This document shows, piece by piece, positions 16,027 through 26,415 of a stretch of 64,000 nt of DNA (its first letter is position 1; each line of letters starts with the position of its first letter). The stretch covers positions 21,010 through 85,009 of the forward strand of contig DKVK01000060.1 of the NCBI GenBank assembly GCA_002491165.1, in the 5' to 3' direction. The notes under the pieces were generated by a model. The model was not told the DNA's origin. It saw only the letters and a program-made list of their open reading frames with translations, and made no database searches. This stretch comes from Porphyromonadaceae bacterium UBA7180 (lineage in GTDB: Bacteria > Bacteroidota > Bacteroidia > Bacteroidales > Muribaculaceae). The position numbers were made by a program, and so were the translations under genes.

Positions 16027-17078
16027 TGATGAAGACACAGACTATCATTCGCAATATCGCGCTGCGTTGCGTCAAATCATCACGCATCGCCCTGCCCCTG
16101 CTAACTTTGCTCCTGGCTCTCACCGCCTGCAACGTCGAGCAATTCCCGAACTACGATACACCTCCCGAAAACTCGGTGAATTTCACACTCGACCTCCACT
16201 ACGAGACTGACCTCCCTCTCTATAAGGAAATCACTTACGACACCCGTAACTCACAGTACGCCCTGCGCTACATCATCAAGGCGTATCCCGAAATCCAGGA
16301 GGGACGTTACGACTACAACCACCCGACGATAGTACAGACCGTCTTCAACGACAAGATCGAAGAACTCGACCGCCGCGTCGAGGTACAGCTTCCCGAAGGC
16401 AACTACCAGTTCGCCGTCTGGACCGACTATGTTACCGCCGACGGCCACAAGGCAGTCTTCTACAACGCAGAAAACTTCTCGGACGTTTCGCTCAACGAGG
16501 AGAACGGCCATCAGGCTTCCAACAACTTCCGCGACGCGTTCCGCGCCCTCCAGGAAGTCGCAGTGGTAGCCGACGGTTCGGCAATCGTGGAGAACACACG
16601 TCCGCTCGGTAAATACGTCATCATCTCCGACGATGTGCAGGACTTCATCCAGAAAGTAATCGAAATGCGCACCACGCGCGGCGACGAGAATACCCGTGAC
16701 ATCAACCCCAACGACTTTATCGTTACCGTGCAATATCAGGGATTCATGCCCTCGGCGTTCAACATCCTGAGCAACAAGGCCGTCGATTCCCTCCCCGGCG
16801 TGGTTTACCAGTCGGCCCTCACGCAGCTGAGTCCCACAGAGATGGAGCTTGCCTTCGACTACGTATTCACCAACCCGGAGGAAACACGTGTGCAGGTTGC
16901 ACTTAACGTTACGGAGAAATCAACCGGCGCAGTCATCGGCCAGACCGGTACATTCGAAATACCTCTGTTCCGCAGCCACCTCACCATAGTGCGCGGACAG
17001 TTCCTGACGGCACAACAATCCGGCGGTATGGTCATCGACCCGTCGTTCGACGGAGAGTTCAACCTCGAAATACATTAA
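16026..17078 (+). CDS. Lipoprotein, DUF6562-like, fimbria-operon type
   Basis: A 350-residue lipoprotein: charged N-terminus, hydrophobic stretch and lipobox LTAC with Cys35. The body is beta-rich, and the C-terminus RGQFLTAQQSGGMVIDPSFD resembles the ending of DUF6562 proteins. The start overlaps the stop of the preceding gene by one base, so the two are translationally coupled and probably act together at the outer membrane, perhaps as an anchor or assembly factor of a surface fibre. No major fimbrillin gene is visible in the window, so a fimbrial role is only inferred from family neighbourhoods. Confidence 0.7.
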   Translation: MMKTQTIIRNIALRCVKSSRIALPLLTLLLALTACNVEQFPNYDTPPENSVNFTLDLHYETDLPLYKEITYDTRNSQYALRYIIKAYPEIQEGRYDYNHPTIVQTVFNDKIEELDRRVEVQLPEGNYQFAVWTDYVTADGHKAVFYNAENFSDVSLNEENGHQASNNFRDAFRALQEVAVVADGSAIVENTRPLGKYVIISDDVQDFIQKVIEMRTTRGDENTRDINPNDFIVTVQYQGFMPSAFNILSNKAVDSLPGVVYQSALTQLSPTEMELAFDYVFTNPEETRVQVALNVTEKSTGAVIGQTGTFEIPLFRSHLTIVRGQFLTAQQSGGMVIDPSFDGEFNLEIH

Positions 17079-17120
17079 GAGTCATCGTTCTGAGGCCATC
17101 ATTTTGAATTATAAATAATG

Positions 17121-17151
17121 TCACCCGCTGTTTTTACGGCGGGTGATTTTT
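17121..17151 (+). terminator. Rho-independent terminator of the DUF3575/DUF6562 operon
   Basis: TCACCCGC (17121-17128) pairs with GCGGGTGA (17139-17146), followed by TTTTT. Confidence 0.85.
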
Positions 17152-17314
17152 GTTACGGCAGAAGTAATTTTAACGCAGCACGAGGTTATTTTTATGTAGC
17201 GGATGTTACGGATGTAGCTGATGCGGCTGATACAATTGATGTGGTGTAATTTGAAGTGTTGTTTCGAGGGACTTCCATCCATGAAAAAGATTCTCAAAAA
17301 AACGATGTGAAACG

Positions 17315-19582
<2,268 letters not shown>

Positions 19583-19650
19583 CCGGCTCGGGAAACCCTC
19601 CTGTCGCAGCCCGCTTGATACTCACTTAAGGCGAAGGTCAGCGCATACGG

Positions 19651-19682
19651 TTTGGCCGTTTCGCAGATTTTGCTTAATTTTG
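19651..19682 (+). promoter_or_regulatory. Promoter of the RNA methyltransferase pair
   Basis: TTTG at 19651-19654, 20-base spacer, TAATTTTG at 19675-19682: full consensus. It overlaps the in-frame start at 19652, which decides for the ATG at 19736. Confidence 0.8.
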
Positions 19683-19720
19683 CCCTCCGAAAGGTGCCTC
19701 CCTTCCGGAGGGCTTCCTTT
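19682..19720 (+). terminator. Terminator-like hairpin overlapping the rlmD promoter
   Basis: GCCCTCCG (19682-19689) pairs with CGGAGGGC (19706-19713), with a 16-base loop and a TTCCTTTTT tail. Its left arm lies at the last base of the -7 box and the likely start point, so it can end GH97 transcripts but probably not transcripts started here. Confidence 0.5.
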
Positions 19721-19735
19721 TTAATAGAATTACCC

Positions 19736-21235
19736 ATGGGAAGAAAGAAGAAACCGTTGCCCCTCCTCGAGGGACTTGAAATAACCGCCGTCGCCGCCGA
19801 GGGAAAGGCGCTCGGACGCCGCCGACTCTCGGCACAGAGCGAACGCGAACTTGTGATTTTTGTACCGTACGCTGCGCCGGGCGATGTAGTGGACGTGCAG
19901 GTAGACCGCAAGAAGCATGCCTTCGCCGAAGCGCACATAGTGCGCTTCCTTAAAAAGTCGGACATGCGCACGGAGCCCCGTTGCACACACTTCGGCACCT
20001 GCGGCGGCTGCCGTTGGCAACACATCTCATATCCCGAACAGCTCAAGTTCAAACGCCAGAACGTAATCGACGCCTTGCAGCGAATCGGCAAGGTTGAGTT
20101 CCCGGAAGTGCTCCCCGCACTCGGCTCCGAACGAGTGTACGGATACCGCAACAAGATGGAGTACACCTTCTCCAACAAGAAGTGGCGCAGCTGGGAAGAC
20201 GTGAAGTCGGGACGCGAGTTCACCGATTCGCCAAACGGACTGGGTTTCCACATTCCCGGTGCCTTCGACAAGGTGCTCCACATTGACGAATGTCACCTTC
20301 AGGACAATCTCGGCAACCGCATCCGCAACGCCGTCTACGACTTCGCCGAGGCCGAAGGAATCAGTTTCTACGACATACGACAAAACGAAGGGGATCTGCG
20401 AACCATGATGATACGCATCGCCTCCTCCGGGCAGGTGATGGTCTGCGTAGTCTTCGGGGGTGCCGAAAAAGCCGTGGTGGAGAAAACAATGGAGATGCTT
20501 CGCACACGGTTTCCCGAAATCACCTCGCTGCTTTACGTCGTCAACACCAAGGCCAACGACACCATCGGTGACCTTGAAGTCATACCATACGCCGGTCCCG
20601 ACTTCATAGAGGAGGAGATGGAGGGATTGCGGTTCCGCGTCAACGCCAAGTCGTTTTATCAGACCAACTCGGCGCAGGCTTACGAATTATACAAGGTAGC
20701 GCGCCGCTTCGCCGGACTCGACGGGAAGCCGGCCGACGGGAAACTTCCCGTGGTTTACGACCTCTACACCGGCACCGGCACAATAGCCAACTTCGTGGCG
20801 CGTAATGCCGGGCGCGTAATAGGTATAGAGTATGTCCCGGAAGCCATCGAGGACGCAAGAATCAACTCGCAGGTCAACGGCATAGAGAACACCATCTTCT
20901 ATGCCGGCGACATGAAAGATGTGCTCGACGACGCACTGATAGAGCGCCACGGCCATCCCGACGTGATGATAATAGACCCGCCGCGCGCCGGTATGCACCC
21001 CGACGTGGTGGAAACGATACGCCGCGCCCGGCCAGAGAGGATAGTCTACGTGAGCTGCAATCCCGCAACGCAGGCGCGCGACCTCGCGCTACTCGACGAC
21101 CTCTATGCCATAACGGCGGTGCAGCCTGTGGACATGTTCCCGCATACCCACCATGTAGAAAATGTGGTGCGTCTCGAACTCCGCGCCGAACCCAAACCCC
21201 GGCAAGATGGCCAAGGAACGCCTCTTCAGGTTTAA
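19736..21235 (+). CDS. rlmD: 23S rRNA (uracil-5-)-methyltransferase, RlmD/RumA family
   Basis: A 499-residue SAM-dependent RNA m5U methyltransferase. Order: TRAM RNA-binding domain (about residues 10-70), iron-sulphur cysteines in CTHFGTCGGCRWQH (about 86-99) with a fourth Cys at DECHLQ, Rossmann domain with VVYDLYTGTGTIANF (about 339-353), and the catalytic-Cys loop VYVSCNPATQ (about 440-449). E. coli RumA methylates U1939; Bacteroidota usually carry more than one paralogue, so the target base is uncertain. The start follows from the promoter position. The next methyltransferase begins inside its last 29 bases. Confidence 0.9.
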   Translation: MGRKKKPLPLLEGLEITAVAAEGKALGRRRLSAQSERELVIFVPYAAPGDVVDVQVDRKKHAFAEAHIVRFLKKSDMRTEPRCTHFGTCGGCRWQHISYPEQLKFKRQNVIDALQRIGKVEFPEVLPALGSERVYGYRNKMEYTFSNKKWRSWEDVKSGREFTDSPNGLGFHIPGAFDKVLHIDECHLQDNLGNRIRNAVYDFAEAEGISFYDIRQNEGDLRTMMIRIASSGQVMVCVVFGGAEKAVVEKTMEMLRTRFPEITSLLYVVNTKANDTIGDLEVIPYAGPDFIEEEMEGLRFRVNAKSFYQTNSAQAYELYKVARRFAGLDGKPADGKLPVVYDLYTGTGTIANFVARNAGRVIGIEYVPEAIEDARINSQVNGIENTIFYAGDMKDVLDDALIERHGHPDVMIIDPPRAGMHPDVVETIRRARPERIVYVSCNPATQARDLALLDDLYAITAVQPVDMFPHTHHVENVVRLELRAEPKPRQDGQGTPLQV

Positions 21236-21929
21236 ACGCTTCGCCGTCAGGCACCGCCGCAGCGCCATGAAAGTGGGCGTTGACGGCGTACTGCTCGGCA
21301 CGTGGGCCGATGTCTCCGGTGCCGGAAGGATTCTCGACGCCGGCTGCGGCTGTGGCGTAATAGCCCTGATGTGCTCCCAACGCAATCCGCAGGCCGCCGT
21401 CAACGGAATCGACACCGACCGCGACTCGGTGGAGGAAGCGCGCGAGAACGCCGCCGACCTACCGTGGGAAGCCGATGTCACATTCTTGCAGTGCGACATC
21501 GCCGAATACGAGGCCGAGCCCTTCGACCTGATTGTCAGCAATCCACCATTTTTCTCATCCGGAATCTCCGACCCCGATACGCCGCGGCTACTCGCACGCC
21601 ACGACGGCGCCCTTTCCCCCCTCTCGCTACCGGGTCATGCCGCCCGCTTGCTCCTCCCGGGAGGGCGTCTCGCCATGATTTTCCCCTACGAACGCTTAGA
21701 GGAAGTGGAGGAAGTTGCCGCAAAGGCAGGACTTGCCCCCATCCGCATCACCACCGTTCGCGGGCACTCATCCGCTCCGGTGAAACGCGTTCTCACAGAA
21801 TTCATGAAACCGGCAGATAATGACCCCGTTCCGCCAAGCCTCTGCCATGAACTGACTCTCGAAACCTCGCCAGGCGTTCCCTCCGAAGAATACCGCCGCC
21901 TGGGCCACCCCTTTTACCTCTATTTCTGA
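21207..21929 (+). CDS. trmN6: tRNA1(Val) adenine-37 N6-methyltransferase-like (TrmN6/YfiC)
   Basis: A 240-residue SAM-dependent methyltransferase. Motif I ILDAGCGCGVIALM (about residues 35-48), acidic residue of motif II in NGIDTDRD and the catalytic motif IV LIVSNPPFFSSG (about residues 110-121) are those of N6-adenine methyltransferases of the YfiC group. The ATG at 21207 (MAKERLFRFKRF) fits the usual start and overlaps rlmD by 29 bases in another frame, so the two RNA-modifying enzymes are translated from one message. The exact tRNA substrate is inferred from the family. Confidence 0.87.
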   Translation: MAKERLFRFKRFAVRHRRSAMKVGVDGVLLGTWADVSGAGRILDAGCGCGVIALMCSQRNPQAAVNGIDTDRDSVEEARENAADLPWEADVTFLQCDIAEYEAEPFDLIVSNPPFFSSGISDPDTPRLLARHDGALSPLSLPGHAARLLLPGGRLAMIFPYERLEEVEEVAAKAGLAPIRITTVRGHSSAPVKRVLTEFMKPADNDPVPPSLCHELTLETSPGVPSEEYRRLGHPFYLYF

Positions 21930-22282
21930 AATAAAGGCATCTTTATAAATCCATTCTATTTCTTAAATACCGATCCAATCGGCTCAAAAAAAGAGAAAAA
22001 CAGCCAAAAATCGGCTTAGATTGGGCCGATAATTCTCCTTTTTTACTAATTTTGAGCCGATATAAAATTTGGTGCCATAAAAACAAACTCCATAACCTCA
22101 CTTCCAAACCGTCGAGTGTTAAATAAAGCTAACGGGAATACTGATTTGGGACATCCGGACGTTTAAATAGTAGGAGAAGAAGCTCTTGCCCGATTTGTAA
22201 ACTGTGATTTTTAACACTATACGATGCAGAGCGTTCTAAACCTTTGGCTCCGCTCGGAGTCTTATATTAAAACCGAACGAAA
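21930..22282. other. Gap before the tryptophan-rich gene
   Basis: 353 bases holding the ATCGG/CCGAT repeat cluster (21970-22061) and a possible upstream ORF (22224-22286). A TTTG at 22195-22198 is followed after 20 bases by TATACGAT, a poor -7 box. No other gene seen. Confidence 0.45.
21970..22061. repeat. Cluster of nested ATCGG/CCGAT inverted repeats
   Basis: CCGAT-CCA-ATCGG at 21970-21982; a 12-bp outer inverted repeat ATCGGCTCAAAA (21978-21989) with TTTTGAGCCGAT (22050-22061); an inner hairpin ATCGGC (22010-22015) with GCCGAT (22025-22030). A near match AAAGAGAA/TTCTCCTTT bridges the arms. It lies in the 353-base gap before the tryptophan-rich gene; operator, terminator or mobile remnant are all possible. 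Confidence 0.6.
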
Positions 22283-22286
22283 ATGA
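22224..22286 (+). CDS. Possible 20-residue upstream ORF coupled to the tryptophan-rich gene
   Basis: ATG at 22224 opens 20 codons (MQSVLNLWLRSESYIKTERK) and stops with TGA at 22284-22286, overlapping the next start codon as ATGA. It includes a small hairpin CTCC/GGAG. The overlap would permit translational coupling or leader-peptide control; it may also be chance. Confidence 0.3.
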   Translation: MQSVLNLWLRSESYIKTERK

Positions 22287-23539
22287 AAAAAGCCGTACTC
22301 ATCACGCTCCTCTTCGCAGGCCTGGCATCGCCGATGTGGGCCCAGAATGATTATGACGACGATATTTACTATAATCCTAAGAAATCGCAGGAAAAGCAAC
22401 AAAAGAAATCGAACTACATAAAGAACTTCGACGAGATAGATGTTGACACCTACAACCGCCGCGGCCAGTACTACACTACCCCTATCGACACCATAGGCAA
22501 CGCCACGGCATACGGCGAGGATTTCGTAAATACCCAACAGATACAGAAATACATAAACCCGACGATTGTCATCGACAACGCCGATGTGCTGGCCGGAGTG
22601 CTTGAGAACTCCTACGGCAATGTCGAAATCGTAATCGACGACTACGGTACCCCCACCTTCGCGCCGGTCTACATCTACAGCGATTGGCCTCTCTACAGCT
22701 ACGGCTGGGGCCCCTCATGGCGGTGGTCATGGGGCTGGGCTCCCTCGTGGAGCATAAGCTGGAATTGGGGCTGGGGCCCGTCGTGGGGACCCGCCTGGGG
22801 ATGGGATCCCTATTGGGCATGGGGTCCCTCGTGGGGCTGGGGTCCGGGGTGGGGGCCGTCATGGGGTTGGGGACCCGGTTGGGGACCCGGCCACGGGTGG
22901 CACAGCGACCGCTATATGGCCAACCACTACCGCCCGAACGCCGGACGCCGTCCCAACGGACCGTATGACGGCTGGGCAGACGGCACACGTCCCGGCGGAA
23001 ACCGCTACGGAGGCACTGCCTCCTCGCGTCCCGGCTACGCTTCGTCGAGTTCTTCGGAACGCCGTCCCTACTCCATCAACAGCAACGGTCACCGTGTAAG
23101 CAACCAACAGCAGACCATAAACGGCGCCGGCTCTTACAGAGGTTCGCAAGGCGTAGGCACGCACCGCAGCGGCTACATGGGAGGCACCGTCAACAACGGA
23201 ATGACCACCGGCGGACACCGCCAGTATGGCGCCGGTACCGGAACCACCTCAACCAACGGCACTTTCAACGGCACCGCCACACGCCGCAACTACGGCATAG
23301 GCACTACCACCAACCGCACCGGAGTCACCACCAACCGTTCGGTTAACCGCTCCACCAACAGCAACTCAAGCGGCTACAACAACCACCGCAGCAGCGGCAA
23401 CTCCAACCGCAGCAGCTTCAACAGCGGCAGCTCGCACCGCTCCTCCGGCGGATTCAGCACCGGCGGTCGCGGTGGCGGCGGCAGCCGTGGCGGCGGAGGG
23501 GGCCGCTCCGGAGGAGGTGGCGGCGGACACCGCAGATAA
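22283..23539 (+). CDS. Secreted Trp/Gly/Pro-rich low-complexity protein
   Basis: A 418-residue exported protein of unknown function. Signal peptide about residues 1-20 (ending MWAQ), an acidic/Tyr-rich segment, a conserved-looking domain (about 45-130, ending APVYIYSDW), then a stretch of about 73 residues with 22 tryptophans in GWGPSW/GWGPGW units (about 134-207), then an Asn/Thr/Ser/Gly-rich region (about 220-385) and a Gly/Arg tail ending GGGGGGHRR. Bacteroidales have related proteins with WGW repeats next to envelope genes. The composition suggests a disordered or adhesive surface protein. Neighbours give no further hint. Confidence 0.6.
   Translation: MKKAVLITLLFAGLASPMWAQNDYDDDIYYNPKKSQEKQQKKSNYIKNFDEIDVDTYNRRGQYYTTPIDTIGNATAYGEDFVNTQQIQKYINPTIVIDNADVLAGVLENSYGNVEIVIDDYGTPTFAPVYIYSDWPLYSYGWGPSWRWSWGWAPSWSISWNWGWGPSWGPAWGWDPYWAWGPSWGWGPGWGPSWGWGPGWGPGHGWHSDRYMANHYRPNAGRRPNGPYDGWADGTRPGGNRYGGTASSRPGYASSSSSERRPYSINSNGHRVSNQQQTINGAGSYRGSQGVGTHRSGYMGGTVNNGMTTGGHRQYGAGTGTTSTNGTFNGTATRRNYGIGTTTNRTGVTTNRSVNRSTNSNSSGYNNHRSSGNSNRSSFNSGSSHRSSGGFSTGGRGGGGSRGGGGGRSGGGGGGHRR
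22690..22912 (+). repeat. Tandem coding repeat of Gly-Trp-Gly-Pro units
   Basis: Degenerate tandem copies of a 12-15-base unit like GGCTGGGGCCCGTCGTGG. The last copies (about 22800-22900) are the most alike, which points to recent expansion. Confidence 0.65.
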
Positions 23540-23763
23540 CACTCTCAGCACCACAGGCCTGACATCTCTCCCGGTCACTGTCTCCGGAAGCATGTCGGGC
23601 CTTGTTTCTTCACTCCTCTCCACTCCGTTTCATAACGACCTAAACTCTGACACACGGCAACCGCAAATTGCTTCCTGCAAGGTTTACCGCGATTCCACCC
23701 GGCCTCTTCCCGGCCGCTACCTCAAAACCTCCCTCCACTATCACCCGAAAAAATTGACAAGCT

Positions 23764-25461
23764 ATGAATAAGACATTACTCACCACCCTCTCCATACTGG
23801 CGCTGACGGCAGTGTCGGCCTCGGCACAGGACGCCCTCAATGCCGTCACCATGTCGCAGCAGGACCTCAAGGGCACAGCCCGCTTCATGTCCATGGGCGG
23901 CGCCTTCGGAGCGCTCGGCGGCGACCTCTCCACCCTTTCGCAAAACCCCGCCGGCATCGGCGTATACCGCCGCAACGACATCGGTTTCACCCTCAACCTC
24001 GACTGCCAGCGCGCCACCGCCGACGACTTCGGCTACAAGACGACGCAGGACCAGACCAAGTTCCTGCTCAACAACATCGGTGCCGTCTTCACTTACCGCA
24101 TTGACAGCGATGCCTGCCCGAACATCAACTTCGGCTTCACCTACAACAAAGGCGCCAGCTTCAACCGCCACGTGCGCGGCTCCATCGGCTCGCTACAGAC
24201 CTCGATGACCAACTACATCGCAGGCGTCACCCAAAACGACGAATGCACCGTACCAGATCTCACAACCGAAAATAATTACGACCCCTACAATCCCAACGAC
24301 GGCGGCTTTGCTCCCGCGTGGATTTCAATCCTGGGCTACGACAGCTACCTCATCTCGCCCGAAGGAACTCCCGACAACCCCACATGGCAGGGGCAGTTCG
24401 GCCGCGGGACAAGCGGTTTCGGCTCGTTCGACTATCTTGAAAAAGGCAGCATAGACGAGTACAACATCAGTCTTGGAGGCAACATCGCCGACGTGGTGTA
24501 CTGGGGTATGGACTTCGACATCATCGACATGAACTACCGTCTCGAGAGCCTCTGGGGCGAGAGCCTGAAAGGCGCCTATGTCAACGGTTCGAACGGCAAC
24601 ACAGCTTCCGACTGGGACCTCTACAATTATTATAAGGTGGACGGCGTAGGTTTCAACTACAAGTTCGGCCTTATAGTGAAACCCATTCAAGAGTTCCGAA
24701 TCGGTCTTGCCATCCACACTCCTACATGGTACCACCTCACGCAGGACTTCTACGCCAACACTACGTACAGCTACGCGCCGAATCCCGGTATCGGCGAGGG
24801 CGACGTAGCCCGGGGCGGCCAGGAAACCAACGGCGGCTACACTGCCACCAACTCTTTCAAATACAAGGCTCCATGGCGATTCATAGCCAGTGCGGCCCTC
24901 GTGCTGCCGCGCTTCATACTTTCGGCCGACTATGAGTGGACATCCAACCGCTCCATGAAGTACAGCTACACCGACAGTTATTACGACTATGACTACGGTT
25001 ACGACGACTGGGACGACTGGTATTGGAAACCGGCCGCAACCCGTTCGCTGGACAAGAACGACCCGTATTATTACACCAACTCGGACATAAAGGAGTACAC
25101 ACAGAATACTTCCACGCTGCGCGTCGGTGCCGAGTTCCGCGTCACCCCGCAGTTCAGCGTCCGCGCCGGTTATTGCTACAGCAGCTCGCCTGTCAAGCAG
25201 AAGGTTCGGGACAACGGGATGACGGTCTACACCGCCGGCACACGCCCGGAGTACATTCTACAGAACAGCACCAATTACGTAACCTGCGGTCTTGGCTACA
25301 AGTACAAGAAGTTCTATGTGGACATGGCTTATGTGTGGAAACACCGCACCGGAGAATACCATGCCTTCACCCCCGACCCCACGTCCAGCATCCAGAGCCC
25401 GCAGAGCAAGCTTAGCATGAACAACAGCCAGGTTGTGCTCACGGCTGGATTCAAGTTCTGA
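23764..25461 (+). CDS. Outer-membrane transport protein, OmpP1/FadL/TodX-like
   Basis: A 565-residue outer-membrane beta-barrel. Signal peptide about residues 1-21 (ending ASAQ). The N-terminal segment GTARFMSMGGAFGALGGDLSTLSQNPAGIGVYRR (split here as the MGGA and QNPAG motifs) is the hatch/plug signature of FadL-type channels for hydrophobic compounds. The rest alternates aromatic and polar residues, with an Asp/Tyr-rich extracellular loop (about residues 405-425) and a C-terminal Phe (AGFKF) typical for BAM recognition. The substrate is unknown. It is preceded by a 224-base gap and followed by a strong terminator. Confidence 0.87.
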   Translation: MNKTLLTTLSILALTAVSASAQDALNAVTMSQQDLKGTARFMSMGGAFGALGGDLSTLSQNPAGIGVYRRNDIGFTLNLDCQRATADDFGYKTTQDQTKFLLNNIGAVFTYRIDSDACPNINFGFTYNKGASFNRHVRGSIGSLQTSMTNYIAGVTQNDECTVPDLTTENNYDPYNPNDGGFAPAWISILGYDSYLISPEGTPDNPTWQGQFGRGTSGFGSFDYLEKGSIDEYNISLGGNIADVVYWGMDFDIIDMNYRLESLWGESLKGAYVNGSNGNTASDWDLYNYYKVDGVGFNYKFGLIVKPIQEFRIGLAIHTPTWYHLTQDFYANTTYSYAPNPGIGEGDVARGGQETNGGYTATNSFKYKAPWRFIASAALVLPRFILSADYEWTSNRSMKYSYTDSYYDYDYGYDDWDDWYWKPAATRSLDKNDPYYYTNSDIKEYTQNTSTLRVGAEFRVTPQFSVRAGYCYSSSPVKQKVRDNGMTVYTAGTRPEYILQNSTNYVTCGLGYKYKKFYVDMAYVWKHRTGEYHAFTPDPTSSIQSPQSKLSMNNSQVVLTAGFKF

Positions 25462-25482
25462 AAAAATCGCTTGTAGATATTG

Positions 25483-25523
25483 GAGGCCGGCGCTCGTTTT
25501 ATTGAGCGCCGGCCTCTTGTTTT
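25483..25523 (+). terminator. Strong terminator after the FadL-like gene
   Basis: A perfect 13-bp stem (GAGGCCGGCGCTC at 25483-25495, GAGCGCCGGCCTC at 25504-25516) with loop GTTTTATT and tail TTGTTTT. Confidence 0.88.
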
Positions 25524-25596
25524 GTGACGGGGATGTGATTTATGTTTTTTATGTGATGAATGTGACTGATGTGGCGGATATAATAGGATGAGGCTC

Positions 25597-26286
25597 TTAC
25601 GGCTCTATCAGTTGGTGGCGGATGTTGGTGGCCTGGACGTAGGTTTCGAGGAGGCTGGTGGCGTCCCGGAGGAAATCGGCTTCGCGACCTGTGAGTCCCG
25701 CTGCGTCGGTAGCTTCGCCATAGATGTTTACCGTCATGGCGAGGCGTCGCGTCGCGAGGGTCATCTTGGTACGCTCGTTGTCGCTTGTCGGAGTCCCTAC
25801 GCCGCCGGTTTCATCACGGAATATGGGGAGGCAGGCAATATTGAGCGCACCGCGGCCTATCGCCTCGAACGGTTCCCCTTCGCGTCCCACGCCGAGCGTC
25901 AGCACAGGGCCGGTAATCTTATCGGCATCGAAACCGCCGATACTGTAGCCGTAGCGCAGCGAGAGGAGGTTGATGATGTCCACCAGCGCGTTGATGCGGT
26001 AAAGTCCTTTGCCCTGGAGCATACGGCGGTGCAGTGCCTCGGCCGAGGGCCGATAGCGGTTGGGTTCCTTGCCGAGCGCCTTGTAAGCCGCGCGAGTTGC
26101 GGCTATGGCCGGGCGTTGTGCTATCTCGGGGATGGTGAGAAGTCCGCGGAGCCGTTCCCCTTGGGCCTCTATCATTGCGAAAAGTTCGTCCTGTGTTTCG
26201 CCGTTCACTACGTCGGCTTCAATGTAGAGTTCGCGGAAACCGGGTGCCGCGCTATATATTTCGGGGGTAATGATTATCTGTTTCAT
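25597..26286 (-). CDS. B3/B4 tRNA-binding-domain protein (PheT editing-domain homologue)
   Basis: A 229-residue stand-alone B3/B4 domain as found in the beta subunit of phenylalanyl-tRNA synthetase. Conserved pieces are AATRAAYKALGKEPNRYRPSAEAL (here residues about 83-106) and RINALVDIINLLSLRYGYSIGGFD. In PheT this domain removes mischarged tyrosine; free-standing copies are proposed trans-editing or aminoacyl-binding factors. Only the first ATG is near the promoter: the predicted transcription start falls on or beside it, so the mRNA may be leaderless. It is convergent with the FadL-like gene. Confidence 0.85.
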   Translation of the reverse strand: MKQIIITPEIYSAAPGFRELYIEADVVNGETQDELFAMIEAQGERLRGLLTIPEIAQRPAIAATRAAYKALGKEPNRYRPSAEALHRRMLQGKGLYRINALVDIINLLSLRYGYSIGGFDADKITGPVLTLGVGREGEPFEAIGRGALNIACLPIFRDETGGVGTPTSDNERTKMTLATRRLAMTVNIYGEATDAAGLTGREADFLRDATSLLETYVQATNIRHQLIEP

Positions 26287-26290
26287 GGCG

Positions 26291-26322
26291 CAAAGTTAGC
26301 CATTCGGCGCCGAGTGTGCAAG
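26291..26322 (-). promoter_or_regulatory. Promoter of the B3/B4-domain gene, start point at the ATG
   Basis: Minus strand: CTTG (26322-26319), 20-base spacer, TAACTTTG (26298-26291). The start point expected 4-7 bases downstream is 26284-26287, and the start codon is 26286-26284. Confidence 0.65.
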
Positions 26323-26415
26323 TTTTTCAACGCAAGGTGGGGCGTATGTCAGAAAATTTTAGTAATTTCGCAGTCTGATAAGAAGTTTTTCTGACTTCAT
26401 AGATAATATTTTTAT

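Noticed and set aside
25588..26394. 268-codon plus-strand frame opposite the B3/B4-domain gene
   Set aside because: The minus-strand frame carries a recognisable conserved domain; this one does not.
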